From Lucinisca nassula (taxonomy: Eukaryota > Mollusca > Bivalvia > Lucinida > Lucinidae): a stretch of 64,000 nucleotides of DNA. The stretch is from positions 73,312,738-73,376,737 of the forward strand of contig OY757010.1 of assembly GCA_963580285.1 (NCBI GenBank), in the 5' to 3' direction. A program made the position numbers and the translations under genes. Below, piece after piece: positions 22,160-32,301 of this stretch. Under the pieces are notes generated by a model. It was not told the DNA's origin. It saw only the letters and a program-made list of their open reading frames with translations, and made no database searches. Positions within the stretch are counted from its first letter, which is position 1. The number at the start of each line of letters is the position of its first letter.

Positions 22160-22620
22160 ATAGAGGGTTACCTCAGAAGCATTCCTGTGAAATTTGAATG
22201 AAACTAGATCAAAGAAATAGGAGATATTAGCATTTAAAAAGGTTTCTATTCTTAGATCTTTCTGTAAGAAATTCTGCTCATTGGAATGGAACCATCTTAG
22301 AGGGTCACCTAAGCAACACTGCTGTGCCGTTTGAATGGCTAATAATAGCGTCTTGCTCTTTGGAGCTATTTAGCTATTTTGGTAGGAATATTCCTGTGAA
22401 GTTATAATGAAATGGGCCCAAGGGTTTAAGAGGAATTCATATTTGAAGCAAATGTCTGATGCTGTGTGTGTGTGTGTGTGTGTGTGTTTTCTATTTTAAG
22501 CTCTGACGGCCAATTTGCTCATCAGAGCGAAACCGCTTTTGCTATTATGGTAGGGGACACCTAAGCAACCTTCTCATGAAGTTTGAATGCATGTAACTCA
22601 AGGGTGTAGGAGAAATGGTC
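22160..22620 (-). repeat. S145 satellite, reverse orientation, with (TG)n
   Basis: About three units with attcctgtgaaatttgaatg, gaccgcttttgctatt-type words and ctctgacggccaatttgctc; a (TG)11 run lies at 22465-22486. PLE P8 begins after gtcgtttaaaaa, and the satellite resumes at 25319. Confidence 0.8.
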
Positions 22621-22621
22621 G

Positions 22622-23937
22622 TTTAAAAAAAGAAGTAAAACAAAGATCAGGAATCGATACAATTAACTTACTCCACCCATTAAAAACACCAAAGGGAAAG
22701 AAACATAAACATTAAGCGACCAGACCATAATGGTAACCTAAACAATGGAAGGCCATAAGGACAGTTACTTTCCCACAAAATGGCCACATGGCCGTCCAAA
22801 ATAAAAAGACACAAGTGATACACACAGTAAGTAACAAACAACGACATAAATAAACCGCGACAGAAGAACCGCCTTGGAAAGGTCAGTAGAAAGAGTTCCA
22901 CTGGGGGGCTTAAATCGATTTTACGTGGCCACAATCCTCGCCCTTACTTCAGTCGCGATTTAGACAAATAATTTATTCAGTCCGCATGAAGGCCTCCTAA
23001 CTCATCAGTGCAACATCTCCGTGAACACAAAAAATCAAAGAACCACAGAGGTGAGACAACGGTGGGGACTCGACAGCAAGAAACCACTGAAATGCTGGAG
23101 CAAAAGAAAACCAACAGATAGACTCCGATGGGCCCGACTAGAGACAGAGCACCAGGCACCAACCAACATTACCTTGAATTAGATCTCTCTAATTCTCAAT
23201 AAGCCTTTACGTTGGAGCCGTCATAGAATCTGAGGCCTGACCCACCGGCGTGCAATTTAAGAGGGAAACACAGTCGCCAACCGTGATTGGGTTAACTACA
23301 ATGCATGCAGTCTGTCGTATAACGTCCATGTTGTACCCAATCTTTTTATATCGAAGAATGATTTTACGAAATTGGGTGCTGAAGTCATTGCGGTTATATA
23401 TTTTTCTGAATTTATATACTAAGTCACCATAAAATTCGGGTTCCGATAGACCTTGTTGCAGAAGAGATTTAAGTCCAATATTGAATTTTGAAATTAAAAC
23501 AAAATGGCGTCTATAAAATTTTGAAAAGGCTTTGCGTAGTTTATGGTACCGATAACCCTGATTAAGGAGTTTAGCCGTTAATAATTTATTACGAGTGTTG
23601 AAGTCAGTTACATGACTTCACACTCTAGCAAATCGAATTAATTGCGAAATATAAACGCCATAGGATGGCGCACGAGGAACATCACCATCCAAAAAAGGAA
23701 AATTTACAATCTCAAAATCAAAGTAATCGCGTTTATCATTAATTTTGCACGAAACTAACCCATCTACAATAGATAGATGTAATTTCAAAAACGGGGCCTC
23801 TGTGAAAAGCCCATTCAATTAAATCATTAAGCTTTTCTTTTATAAGATTATGAGGAAATGTAGTGTAAAGAGTGGAAAAATCGTAAGTAGACAGACTTGA
23901 AGCACGAAAATGTCTGGATTTCAATTTATTTAAAGTA
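22622..23937 (-). pseudogene. PLE copy P8, downstream member of a tandem pair
   Basis: Read on the minus strand it starts at aaataaattgaaatcc (NKLKSRHFRAS), keeps motif A (STYDFSTLYTTFPHNL) up to LNDLIEWAF, then jumps at about 23820 to EAPFLKLHLSI. About 400 bp that hold motif B and the YLDD box are deleted. The C-terminal coding region and the complete 3' UTR follow. It is fused head to tail behind P7. Confidence 0.85.
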
Positions 23938-25318
23938 GAAGTAAAACAAAGATCAGGAATCGATGCAATTAACTTACTCCACCCATCAAAGACACCAAAG
24001 GGAAAGAAATACAAACATTAAGCGACCAGACCATAATGGAAACTTAAACAAAGGAAGGCCATAAGGACAGTTACTTTCCCACAAAATGGCCATATGGCCA
24101 TCCAAGATTATGAGGAAGTGTAGTGTAAAGAGTGGAAAAATGGTAAGCAGACAGACTTGAAGCACGACAATGTCTGGATTTCAATTTATTTAAAACCTCA
24201 TTCGAATTTTTATAGACCAAAACAGATTTCTTCCTGATCTTTCAAAGACTTTATCACACTATTTAATCACATGCGTTTTAATAGCAGTAAGACAGGAATT
24301 AATAATTTAAAAGTTCAGTGGTAGTGCAAGAGCTAGAATTTCCAATAAACCGTGCTTTGTAAGGTCTTTAATGAAGTTTTGGTAACCAGTATAGCGTAGG
24401 AAGCTTGGCCTTCGGTAACACACACAGCAAACTTGGTGGCTGAATGACAAACGTGTTTATCTACTATAGCTCTCTCTTCAGCTAAAGGCTGAAGTTCATA
24501 GGCCTTAGTACCACCAAGCTCCTGCTTAAGCGTGTTAACATAGTGGAGCTGTCACACAACGACGACATTGATAGCGGCCTTGTCTGCAGGGGCCAAAACA
24601 AACTTTTTATGAAATTCTTGAATACCTAGTTTAAGATAACGTAAAGACGTCTTGGACTTAGGAGGTAATAAGTTAGTATTTTGAGAATAGAAAGAAATGC
24701 GTTTATTCACTAGTTTTAAAATGCTAAGTTTCCAGTCCTTAAGGGCTTTATGCTCAACATACTCTCGCTTACACCATCGATTACTGAATTCATTCAAGGA
24801 AGCAGCGATTTCATCTCTACATTTACTGAAATCAATTTTAGAAGGAAACCGATATTTCGGTCCTTTAGAAATTATATTCCTTATCCTAGAATCAGGAATA
24901 ATATTCAAATTGCCAGTAATTACATGACCAGCAGCACGATAGCAATACACTGAGTTTTTACAATCACATGAATCAGGAGTATTAATATCAATATCAAGAT
25001 CTGAAACAAGTTTATTGAAATTAAAAATGATAGATCTTACAGGTTTATTATATTTATAGCAAATTATAGGTGTTTCAGTATTTTGAAAATAAGCAGGAAT
25101 GGAAGAAAGCACCGATCTCTCACGAAAGATACTGGGCAAATCTATAAAATCCATACCCTTATTAATGAAGGATATTTTGAAGAAATGGCGTTTATGATTA
25201 ATTTCAGAATCATTGTAAGGACGGAGAGTATGCTGAGTATAGCCTCTAGTTAAGAGAGCCGCATCATATAACTGATGAGAACTATCGTAGAATTTATTCG
25301 CCTCGGTGAAAAGACTTT
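23938..25318 (-). pseudogene. PLE copy P7, upstream member with N-terminal coding region
   Basis: This copy has the most extended N-terminus. The frame is open upstream of the Met at 25154 to about 25312 (EANKFYDSSHQLYDAAL, RGYTQHTLRPYND). It continues through MDFIDLPSIFRERS, CDCKNSVYCYRAAGHVITG, KGPKYRFPSKIDF and FVLAPADKAAINVVVV to a TGA at 24552-24554. The APADKA block resembles the conserved PADKGG block of Penelope-like RTs. After the TGA, the frame resumes with LHYVNTLKQE and runs with lesions to YTTLPHNL. At 24105/24106 it jumps directly to the 3' UTR (tggatggccatatggcc), so the RT core is deleted. The 3' end at 23938 abuts P8. Confidence 0.85.
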
Positions 25319-25640
25319 TCTTTTTTTAGCTCTGGCGGCTAGCGTGATATGCGAAGCGGAAAGATTTTAGTTAACTTGGTAGGATGCCACTTGGACCACA
25401 CTTCTGTGAAGTTTGAACTGAATTGGCTCAATGGTTTAGGAATAGTTTGTATTTGAAGCAAATTGTTGACTTTTTCTGTTTTAATCTCTGGCAGTCATTT
25501 TGCTCATCAGAGCGGAAGCATTTGAGCTGTTTTGGTAAAGGGTCATCTGAGCAACTTTGAATAAAATCTGTCCAAGGGTAAAGAGGAAATTGCTTTTAAA
25601 AGGTTTTTTTCTTTTTTAAGCTTTGTCGGCCAACTTCTGG
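25319..25640 (-). repeat. S145 satellite, reverse orientation
   Basis: tttagctctggcggctagcg, ttctgtgaagtttgaactga and gcagtcattttgctcatcag continue the array interrupted at 22621. Confidence 0.8.
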
Positions 25641-25889
25641 AAATGTGTGAAATATTTGAGGGGCACTGATGAGGCCTAGTTGGCCGAAACTACCTAGTCT
25701 GGACCAGAAAAGATGCACACTCTACATTATTCAGTTCTGTGGTGTATTCCTTGCTCCCTTTTATAAAACATACTTAACGTCACTACAGCTGGTGTCTGGG
25801 AATGTATGGCGGTCGCAAAAAGTCACCCTGCCCTACATCATAGTGTAGTTTATATTTTCTTGTCCTTTGGGATCATAGATTCCATTGTT
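25641..25889 (+). mobile_element. Retrozyme-like element with one hammerhead (RZ1)
   Basis: A hammerhead motif is followed by the conserved body: ttcagttctgtggtgtattc, ttaacgtcactacagctg, atggcggtcgc, catcatagtgtagtttat, attttcttgtcctttggg and gattccattgtt. It then runs into an H1 MITE at 25890. The same body recurs at 29670-29935, 38500-38702 and, in part, 32410-32664 (minus). No ORF is present; such elements are non-autonomous. Confidence 0.8.
25656..25707 (+). ncRNA. Type I hammerhead ribozyme HHR1
   Basis: Core CTGATGA (25666-25672), stem II GGCC/GGCC with loop TAGTT (73-85), GAAA (86-89), stem III CTA/TAG with a CC loop (90-97), and cleavage triplet GTC with the scissile bond after 25699. 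Stem I (gaggggca with tggacc) is weakened by two mismatches. The core and stem II are exact; a three-pair stem III is known from hammerheads of Penelope-like elements and metazoan retrozymes, which act best as dimers. Confidence 0.88.
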
Positions 25890-26138
25890 GTTTATCGCCG
25901 AAAAAAAAAAAAAAAATTTAGGATGAAAAATTATGATATTTTTTTATTTCTGCTCATGATATAGATTGTGGGTACTCGTAAAAACCGCCTCATCGAAGCG
26001 GTTCTAGCGAGTACCGACAATCTAAGTTTTAAAGCAGAAATAAGTTAAATAATGTTTACCTCTGTAAACCCCAGTTTTACTATAAAAAGTGGGGTTCAAG
26101 GGGTCAAAATTATATAGGCGTGTTTTCGTGATGGCAAA
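25890..26138 (-). mobile_element. H1 hairpin MITE, left end replaced by RZ1
   Basis: tttatcgccgaaaa, ttatttctgctcatgat, gtgggtactcgtaaaaaccg, a central stem, ccccagttttactataaaaa, and tataggcgtgttttcgtgat at the end. Confidence 0.85.
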
Positions 26139-26149
26139 AAAAAAATTGA

Positions 26150-28445
26150 CAGTAAAATTTAAATACGAAAGAAATTAAAGCATTTCTTTTTATTCGCAAA
26201 ATACGAACAAATTACCTCATGAACCAAACCTAAGACGTCTTTACGTCACCTTAAACTAGGTATTCGAGAATTTCATAGGAAGTTTGGTTTGGCTCCAGCT
26301 GATAAGGCCGCTAACAATGTGGTCGTTGTTTGACGGCTTCACTATGTTAACACTCTTCAGCAAGAACTTGGCGGTACTAAGGCCTATTAACTCTAGCCTT
26401 TAGATGTAGAGAGGGCTTTATTTGATGACCACATTTGTCATTTAGCCACCAAGTTTGCTGTCTATGTTACAGAAAGCCAAGACCAGCTTCCTACGTTATA
26501 TTGGTTACCTAAACTTCATGAAAGACCATACAAAGCACGGTTTATTGCAAATTCAAGCTCTTGTAGCACCACTGAACTCTCCAACTTATTAACTTCATGT
26601 TTTACTGCCATGAAAATACATGTGAAAAAATATTACGACAAAGTCTTCGAAAGATCAGGTAAAAATCTGTTTTGGTCTTTAAAAAATTCTAATGAAGTTT
26701 TAAATAATTGAAATCCAGGCGTTCTCGTGCTTCAAGTCCGTCAAGTTATGATTTTTCCACCCTTTACACTACCCTTCCTCATAATCTTATAAAAGAAAAA
26801 CTTAATGATTTAATTGAAAGGACATTTCATAGAGAAAACTCCCTATATCTTGCTTTTAATGTTAGAAATGCTTTTTTCACTTCTGAAGAGCATAAAAATT
26901 ATACTTCATGGCCATGTCAGAAAGTATGTGAAGCTCTTCTCTTTCTACTTGACAATATTTACATAAGGTTTGGTACTAAGTTATTTGGACAAGTTGTGGG
27001 TATTCCGATGGGTACTAATTGCGCACCACTTCTGGCTGTTCTGTTTTTGTTATGTTATGAGAGAGACTTAATGGCGTCCCTTTCTGCTGAAAACCAGTCT
27101 GAAATAATTGAAGCTTTAAGCTCCACTTCTAGATATTTGGACGATTTATTAAATATTGATATTACCTATTTCGATGGTTTGATCAGTCAAATTTACCCCC
27201 AAGAACTTCAGTTAAATAAAGCAAATTCTTTTGATATCGAGGCCCCGTTTTTAGATTCCCATCTATCTATTGTTGATGGGTTTGTTTTTTTGCAAAATTT
27301 ATGATAAACGCGATGATTTTGATTTTGAGGTTGTACATTTTCCTTTTTTGGATGGTGTTGTTCCTCGTGCGCCATCCTATGGCGTTGATATTTCGCAATT
27401 AATTCGATTTGCCAGAGTGTGTAGTCATGTAACTGACTTCAACACTCGTAATAAATTGTTAACGGCTAAACTTCTTAATCAGGGTTATCGGTACCATAAA
27501 CAACGCAAAGCCTTTTCAAAATTTTATAGACGTCATTCTGATTTTAATTTCAAAATTCAATATTGGACTTAAATCTCTTCTGCAACAAGGTCTATCGGAA
27601 CCCGAATTTTATGGTGACTTAGTATATAAATTATGAAAAATATATAACCGCAATGACTTCAGCACCCGATTGCGTAAAATCGTTCTTCGATATAAAAAGA
27701 TTGGGTACAACATAAATGTTATACGACAGACTGCATGCATGGTAGTTAACCCAATCACGGTTGACAACTTTGCTTCCCTCTTTAATTGCACGCCGTTGGG
27801 TCAGGCCTCAGATTCTCTGACGGTTCCAGCGTAAAGGCTTACTGATAATTAGAGCGATCTAATTCAATGAAACGTTGGTTGGTGTCTGATACTTTGTCTC
27901 TGGTTGGGCCCATCGGAGTCTAACTTTTGGTTTTCTTTTGCTCCGGCATTTCAGTGGTTTCTTGCTGTCGAGTCCTCACCGTTGTTTCATCTCTGTGGTT
28001 GTTTGATTTTTTGAGTTCATGGATATGTTGCAATGATGAGTTAGGAGGCCTTCATGCGGACTGAAAAAATAATTTGTCTAAATCGCGACGAAGTAAGGGC
28101 GAGGATTGTGGCCACGTACAATTAAAGCCCCCCTCCCACCCCCCCCCCCCCCCCCCCCCCAGTGGAATTCGTTTCCGCTGACCGTTCCAAGGCGGTTCTT
28201 CCGTCGCGTTTTATTCTTGTTATGGTTTGTCTTTGGCTGTTTGTGTCGCTTTTATTATTTTAGTTTTGATAGCCTATTGGCCATCTTGTGGGAAAGTAAC
28301 TGTCAATTTGGCTTTCCGCTGTTGATGTTTCCATTTGGGTCTGTTGTTTCATGTTTGTGTTTCTTTCCCTTTGGTGTCTCTGATGGGAGCAATGGGTTAA
28401 TTTTATCGATTCCTGATCATTGCCTCCACTTCTATTTTTTTATAA
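26150..28445 (+). mobile_element. PLE copy P9, near-complete RT region and 3' UTR
   Basis: It begins around gcatttctttttattc (RISFYSQNTN codons), includes the conserved in-frame TGA at 26331-26333, the RT domain and a full 3' UTR ending at ctccacttctatttttt. The UTR holds a 22-C run at 28139-28160. Confidence 0.88.
26708..27572 (+). pseudogene. PLE-like RT of copy P9, one frameshift
   Basis: The part 26708-27304 has motif A (SYDFSTLYTTLPHNLIKEKL), VGIPMGTNCAPLLAVLFLLCYERD and SRYLDDLLNIDITYFDGLI, so all three catalytic Asp positions are present. A one-base insertion in a T run near 27287 (where other copies encode GFVSCKIYD) shifts the frame, which continues from about 27290 as CKIYDKRDDFDFEV. 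That frame breaks again after DFNFKI at 27572; the tail (SEPEFYGDLVYK) is readable up to a stop replacing the codon after YK. Upstream codons from 26240 are readable with stops at 26331 and near 26389. It is an inactive but recent copy. Confidence 0.85.
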
Positions 28446-28925
28446 ATAATGTCAATAGCTGTTTTAAGAAAACGAAAAAAAAAATAAATAACGAAAACTG
28501 ATCAGTATTTCTGCACTTGAATATTCTTAAGTTTCGGTTTGATTCGTTATGTACAGTTGGGTCACTATACATGTCTTGCCTGGGTCGGCAACATTCTTTC
28601 ACGGAGATTGATCATGAAACCTTTTTCTACGGCCATTCCCTCCCTTCCAATGATTCAAGAAGGGCAGTTGTCAGTTTCCGGCGAAAGAATGTGCAACTGT
28701 ACTGGTTAACTGCTTACGTATATGCCTGCCCAGGTAAAATGTGGATAGGTAAACTGACCGGTTCAAAGTGACCTAAAACAATGTTGACTGGTCTGTTAAA
28801 CTCCTGTACAAACAAACATATACTATACATGTAGACTGGTAAATGAGCGTATAAAGGCAAGAAGAAGCCCAAAATATATAGAATGTTAGAATTACATCCA
28901 GTTAGGAAACCTTCAAAATTTGGAT
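28446..28925. other. Unassigned; possible SINE-like fragment
   Basis: 28725-28805 shares words with 8005-8090. The rest shows short ORFs without resemblance. Confidence 0.35.
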
Positions 28926-29170
28926 TATAACACACCCGTGCGACATAGTGCATTTTCACATCTCCAAAATGGCTACATTTCTGATGAAAACTGTGATATT
29001 TTTTTTTCTAATTTTATACTGCAAACATAGTTGTGGGTGCTCGCTAGTACCGCAAACCGTTGCAAGGAAAACAAAAATAATATATACCCACATAGAGCCC
29101 AGTTTTCTCTTTATTAAGTTGGGTCTAGGTGTGGGGTGTTCATTTCACAGACTTGTTCACGTGATGAAGT
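28926..29170 (-). mobile_element. H2 MITE, minus orientation
   Basis: It starts cacacccgtgcgacatagtg, has a decayed centre, and ends acttgttcacgtgatg. Confidence 0.75.
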
Positions 29171-29327
29171 GCGTTTACATTTAGATAGAGTCTGCTATAC
29201 TGCCTTTTATTTTTATTATTATTATAATTATTATTGTTATTGTTTTTTTTTTTGTTTTGTTTTTTTTTTGGGGGGGGGTGTCCTTACTAATATCTCGGTA
29301 CAATAAAGACCACAAGCGTTTGGACCC

Positions 29328-29595
29328 AGTACATGTACGAGTCCGTGAAATGAACACCGCCTTAAACCCCACTTTATATAGAGAAAACTGGTTTTAAGGG
29401 GTGTACAATATTATTCTTATTTCTGCTCCAAGACATAGGTTATGGTACTCATTAGAACCGTGTCAATGAGACGGTTCTAACGAGCACCCTGAACCTATAT
29501 TCGGAGTATAAATAAGGATAAATATCACGGATTTTCTTCAGGAAAGTATGCATTTTGGAGATGTGAAAAAATGCACTATTTCGCATTGGTGTGTT
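29328..29595 (+). mobile_element. H2 MITE, plus orientation
   Basis: It runs from tacgagtccgtgaaatga through gacataggttatggtactc and a central stem (aaccgtgtcaatgagacggtt) to cgcattggtgtgttat. The central stem shows paired changes that keep it complementary. Confidence 0.75.
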
Positions 29596-29636
29596 ATTTG
29601 TCAAAAAAAAAGCAAAGGAAAGAAAACTTGTAAAGA

Positions 29637-29678
29637 CTGACGAGGCCTAATTGGCCGAAACTAACTAGTCTGGCCCAG
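29637..29678 (+). ncRNA. Hammerhead ribozyme HHR2, stem I 5' strand lacking
   Basis: Core CTGACGA (29637-29643; the C falls at variable position 7), stem II GGCC/GGCC with loop TAATT, GAAA, stem III CTA/TAG with AC loop, GTC with cleavage after 29670, then tggcccag. The 5' strand of stem I is not part of the element (gtaaaga precedes), so this copy alone should not fold fully. Confidence 0.8.
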
Positions 29679-29892
29679 AAAACATGTGCACTCCATATAC
29701 TTTTCAGTTCTATGGTGCATTCTTTGTTTCCAAAAGATCACCCTTTTACAGAACATACATATTTAACGTCACTATAGCTGATTTTAAGGGGATGTGTGGC
29801 GGCCGTAAAAGCCTCCATGCCCTTCATAATAGTGTAGTTTATATTTTCTTGTCCTTTAGGATCATTGATTCGATTGTGGAATTTGAAAATAT

Positions 29893-29944
29893 CTGAGGGT
29901 CACTGATGAGATCTAATTGGCCGAAACTAGCTAGTCTGTCCCAG
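29893..29944 (+). ncRNA. Hammerhead ribozyme HHR3
   Basis: Stem I ctgagggtca with tgtcccag, core CTGATGA (29903-29909), stem II GATC/GGCC with an A-C mismatch, GAAA, stem III CTA/TAG with GC loop, GTC with cleavage after 29936. The stem II mismatch probably weakens it. Confidence 0.85.
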
Positions 29945-30033
29945 AAAACATGTACACTCATATACTTTTCATTTCTGTAGCGCATTCTTTGCTTCTAAAG
30001 GATAACCCTTTTACAGGACATATTTAACCAATC

Positions 30034-30256
30034 TTAATGAAAATGCGTTTAAAATGTCATACGATAAATAGAATCTTACTCATGTATTATTGTATTCATT
30101 AAACTTGTTATTAAACCTCGCATTTTATCCCTTTTCCTCAACTTGCGTTTAATAAATTCAATAATACACTTTTTTCATTTACAACCTACACTTATCTCTG
30201 TCTTCACTTCCATGACGGGGCGAAAATCCGTTGTTCTTTATTCCTCGAGTGGTCGT
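30034..30256. other. Unassigned AT-rich stretch
   Basis: No repeat or coding signal was recognised. Confidence 0.3.
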
Positions 30257-30570
30257 TCCATCATGAAAACACGCCCATATGATTTTGACCCCCTTGAACC
30301 CCACTTTTATATAGTAAAACTGGGGTTTCCGGGGTATACCTTATTTTTCTTATTTCTGCTCTAAAATATAGAATGTGGGTACTCGTTAGAACCGCCTCGT
30401 TGAGGCGGTTCTAACGAGTGCCCCGCCTCGATGAGGAGGTTCTAACGAGTGCCCACAATCTATATTATGAGCAGAAATAAGAACAATATCACAATTTTTC
30501 TTCATAAAATTTTCATTTTTTCGGCGATAAAGGTGGCAATGTATTTGTATAGGCGTGTTTGCGTTATGGT
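30257..30570 (+). mobile_element. H1 MITE with duplicated central arm
   Basis: Left end catgaaaacacgcccatat, first stem (ccccacttttatatagt, aactggggttt), then a centre carrying cgcctcgttgaggcgg followed by a second cgcctcgatgaggagg, and right end ataggcgtgtttgcgttatgg. Confidence 0.88.
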
Positions 30571-30604
30571 TGTATGGCGCAAATTAGATGACTAAACGTG
30601 TTAA

Positions 30605-30945
30605 TGCCGCTATTACTACACAGTGACCGAGACGCCTGTCCTACATTTCGATACCTGTGTACCACGTAGTTGAGTTTGCTGACAAGAAGCCTGTGATCTG
30701 TCCTTCAGTCTGAACCACACATAGTCTTTGACACCTTCACATCCAGTCTGTCCTTCCTTCGTACTATGAGATGCCAGTGCTTGGAGTATAGATGCATCTA
30801 TGAGATGTGTGCGAAATACTATGTGTGGTACAGAGTACTGGAGCTTGTTGTCAGCGAACTTATCTTGCGTATTTAACCTGCAAAGCGACCACAAGGCAAG
30901 AAAGTACACAAGAGACTGGATGTCTCTAAGCTGAAACATACCACC
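30605..30945. pseudogene. LINE endonuclease end, inverted duplication
   Basis: On the minus strand 30616-30700 reads DHRLLVSKLNYVVHRYRN, the C-terminal end of an APE-type endonuclease. On the plus strand 30830-30895 reads ELVVSELILRI then a stop and PAKRPQGKK, the homologous position leading into the RT linker. Both start near actatgtgtggt. Inverted 5' segments of this kind are characteristic of LINE twin priming (established for LINEs; inference here). Confidence 0.55.
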
Positions 30946-32012
30946 AAGAGGCAAGCCTTCATCGATGATATCTGCAGTCGATTAGATGCTATGGAACTTA
31001 GTTCAGAAGAGAACTGGACAGTATTTAGAGACACAATTCACTCTTCAGCCATGGATCCCCAAGGACCAGAATCTCGTTAACTCGAAGACTGGTTTGACGA
31101 GAACGACGAAGTAATTCTGAGACGCCTTGAAGAGAAACACCAGAACCACAAACTATACCTCAATGATACCAGTTAAGTATCTAATAAGGCCGACAATTCA
31201 TATACATAAAAAGTCCGGACTGGGCATAGAGATATTCGAGACTCCTCCTTTGCAGATAGAAATGAAATGAAGTGCTTTGATGCACTGTAGACAGTTTATG
31301 GTCCCTAAAGCTCAGGAACTACCCCTATTCCCAGTGCAGATGGAACTAGTCTCCTGACTGACAAAGAAGCTATCTTGAAAAGAGGGGCTTATTACTTAAA
31401 TAGTGTTCTTATCGGCAATCATCAATGCTGACGCTATCAACAGGTTACCACAGATAGAATGTAAAATGTTGCTTGATAAATGCCCAACCATATCAGAAAC
31501 AGTGAAAGCAGTAAAGTTACTGTCATCTGGAAAGGCTCCCGTATCAGAGGCAATACCTGCAGATATACAAAGCAGGGGGAACGCTCGTTACAAAGGACAT
31601 GGAAAGAAGCCATCCCCTCCACTTAGAATTGAAGGATGCATCAATTATCCACCGATTAAAACGGAAAGGGAATCCTCAGATGCGTGACAACAATCTTTGC
31701 ACCTGATTATTGTCCACTGCTGGGAAAGCCGTCGTAAGAGTTCAACCGTCTGAATGACCACCAGGAACCGTCAAGGCTTCTACCAGAAAGTCAGTGTGGG
31801 CATAGAAAGGACAAGGGAACAATTGACACGATTTTTACACCACGACAGCTTCAAAGAAAATGCCAGGAACAGAACATGGACATCTACATGACCTTTGTTG
31901 ATCTCACCAAAGCATTTAACACAGTCAGTCGTGAGGGTCTTTGGAAAATTATGACAAAGTTTGGTTGTCAAACCAATTCATAGCAATGGTAGGGCAGTTC
32001 CTCGACGGTATG

Positions 32013-32237
32013 TTACGGGCCTCCGTGGCCTAATGTGTAAGAGCGCTGACTCTTACACATTAGGTCTCTCACTGCTGTGGGTTCGAGCCTTGTTCGGGTC
32101 ACATGTGAGACGCCAAGTTCTGCAATGGAAGGTCAGGTGTTTTTTCTCCGGGTACTCCGGTTCTCGCCCGCCTCTGATTAACGATCGGCTCGATATGAGT
32201 GAAATAATCTTGAAAGGGCCGTAACACCAAAACCAAA
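32013..32237 (+). mobile_element. SINE family A, longest copy, with 10-bp target duplication
   Basis: The target duplication cgacggtatg lies at 32003-32012 and 32238-32247. The head (ggcctccgtggcctaatgtg, gggttcgagcc) is followed by the gtgagacgccaagttctgc block and the common tail. It sits inside the LINE reading frame (FLDGM to GMLGRV). Confidence 0.93.
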
Positions 32238-32301
32238 CGACGGTATGCTTGGCCGGGTTATAAGTGATTGTGAGTTTTCTTATCCATGGAGTCAAGCAAA
32301 T

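Larger units (their letters stand above)
29637..30033 (+). mobile_element. Retrozyme-like dimer: two hammerheads, 266-nt unit (RZ2)
   Basis: Two hammerhead motifs in direct orientation bracket one complete monomer. Predicted cleavage sites (after 29670 and after 29936) are 266 nt apart. The second unit is cut off after ~95 nt (ttttacaggacatatttaacc). Body words match RZ1. Sequence homology with RZ1 starts at 29637, the first base of the hammerhead core. There is no ORF. Circular RNA produced by double self-cleavage is the established model for such elements; here it is inference. Confidence 0.87.
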
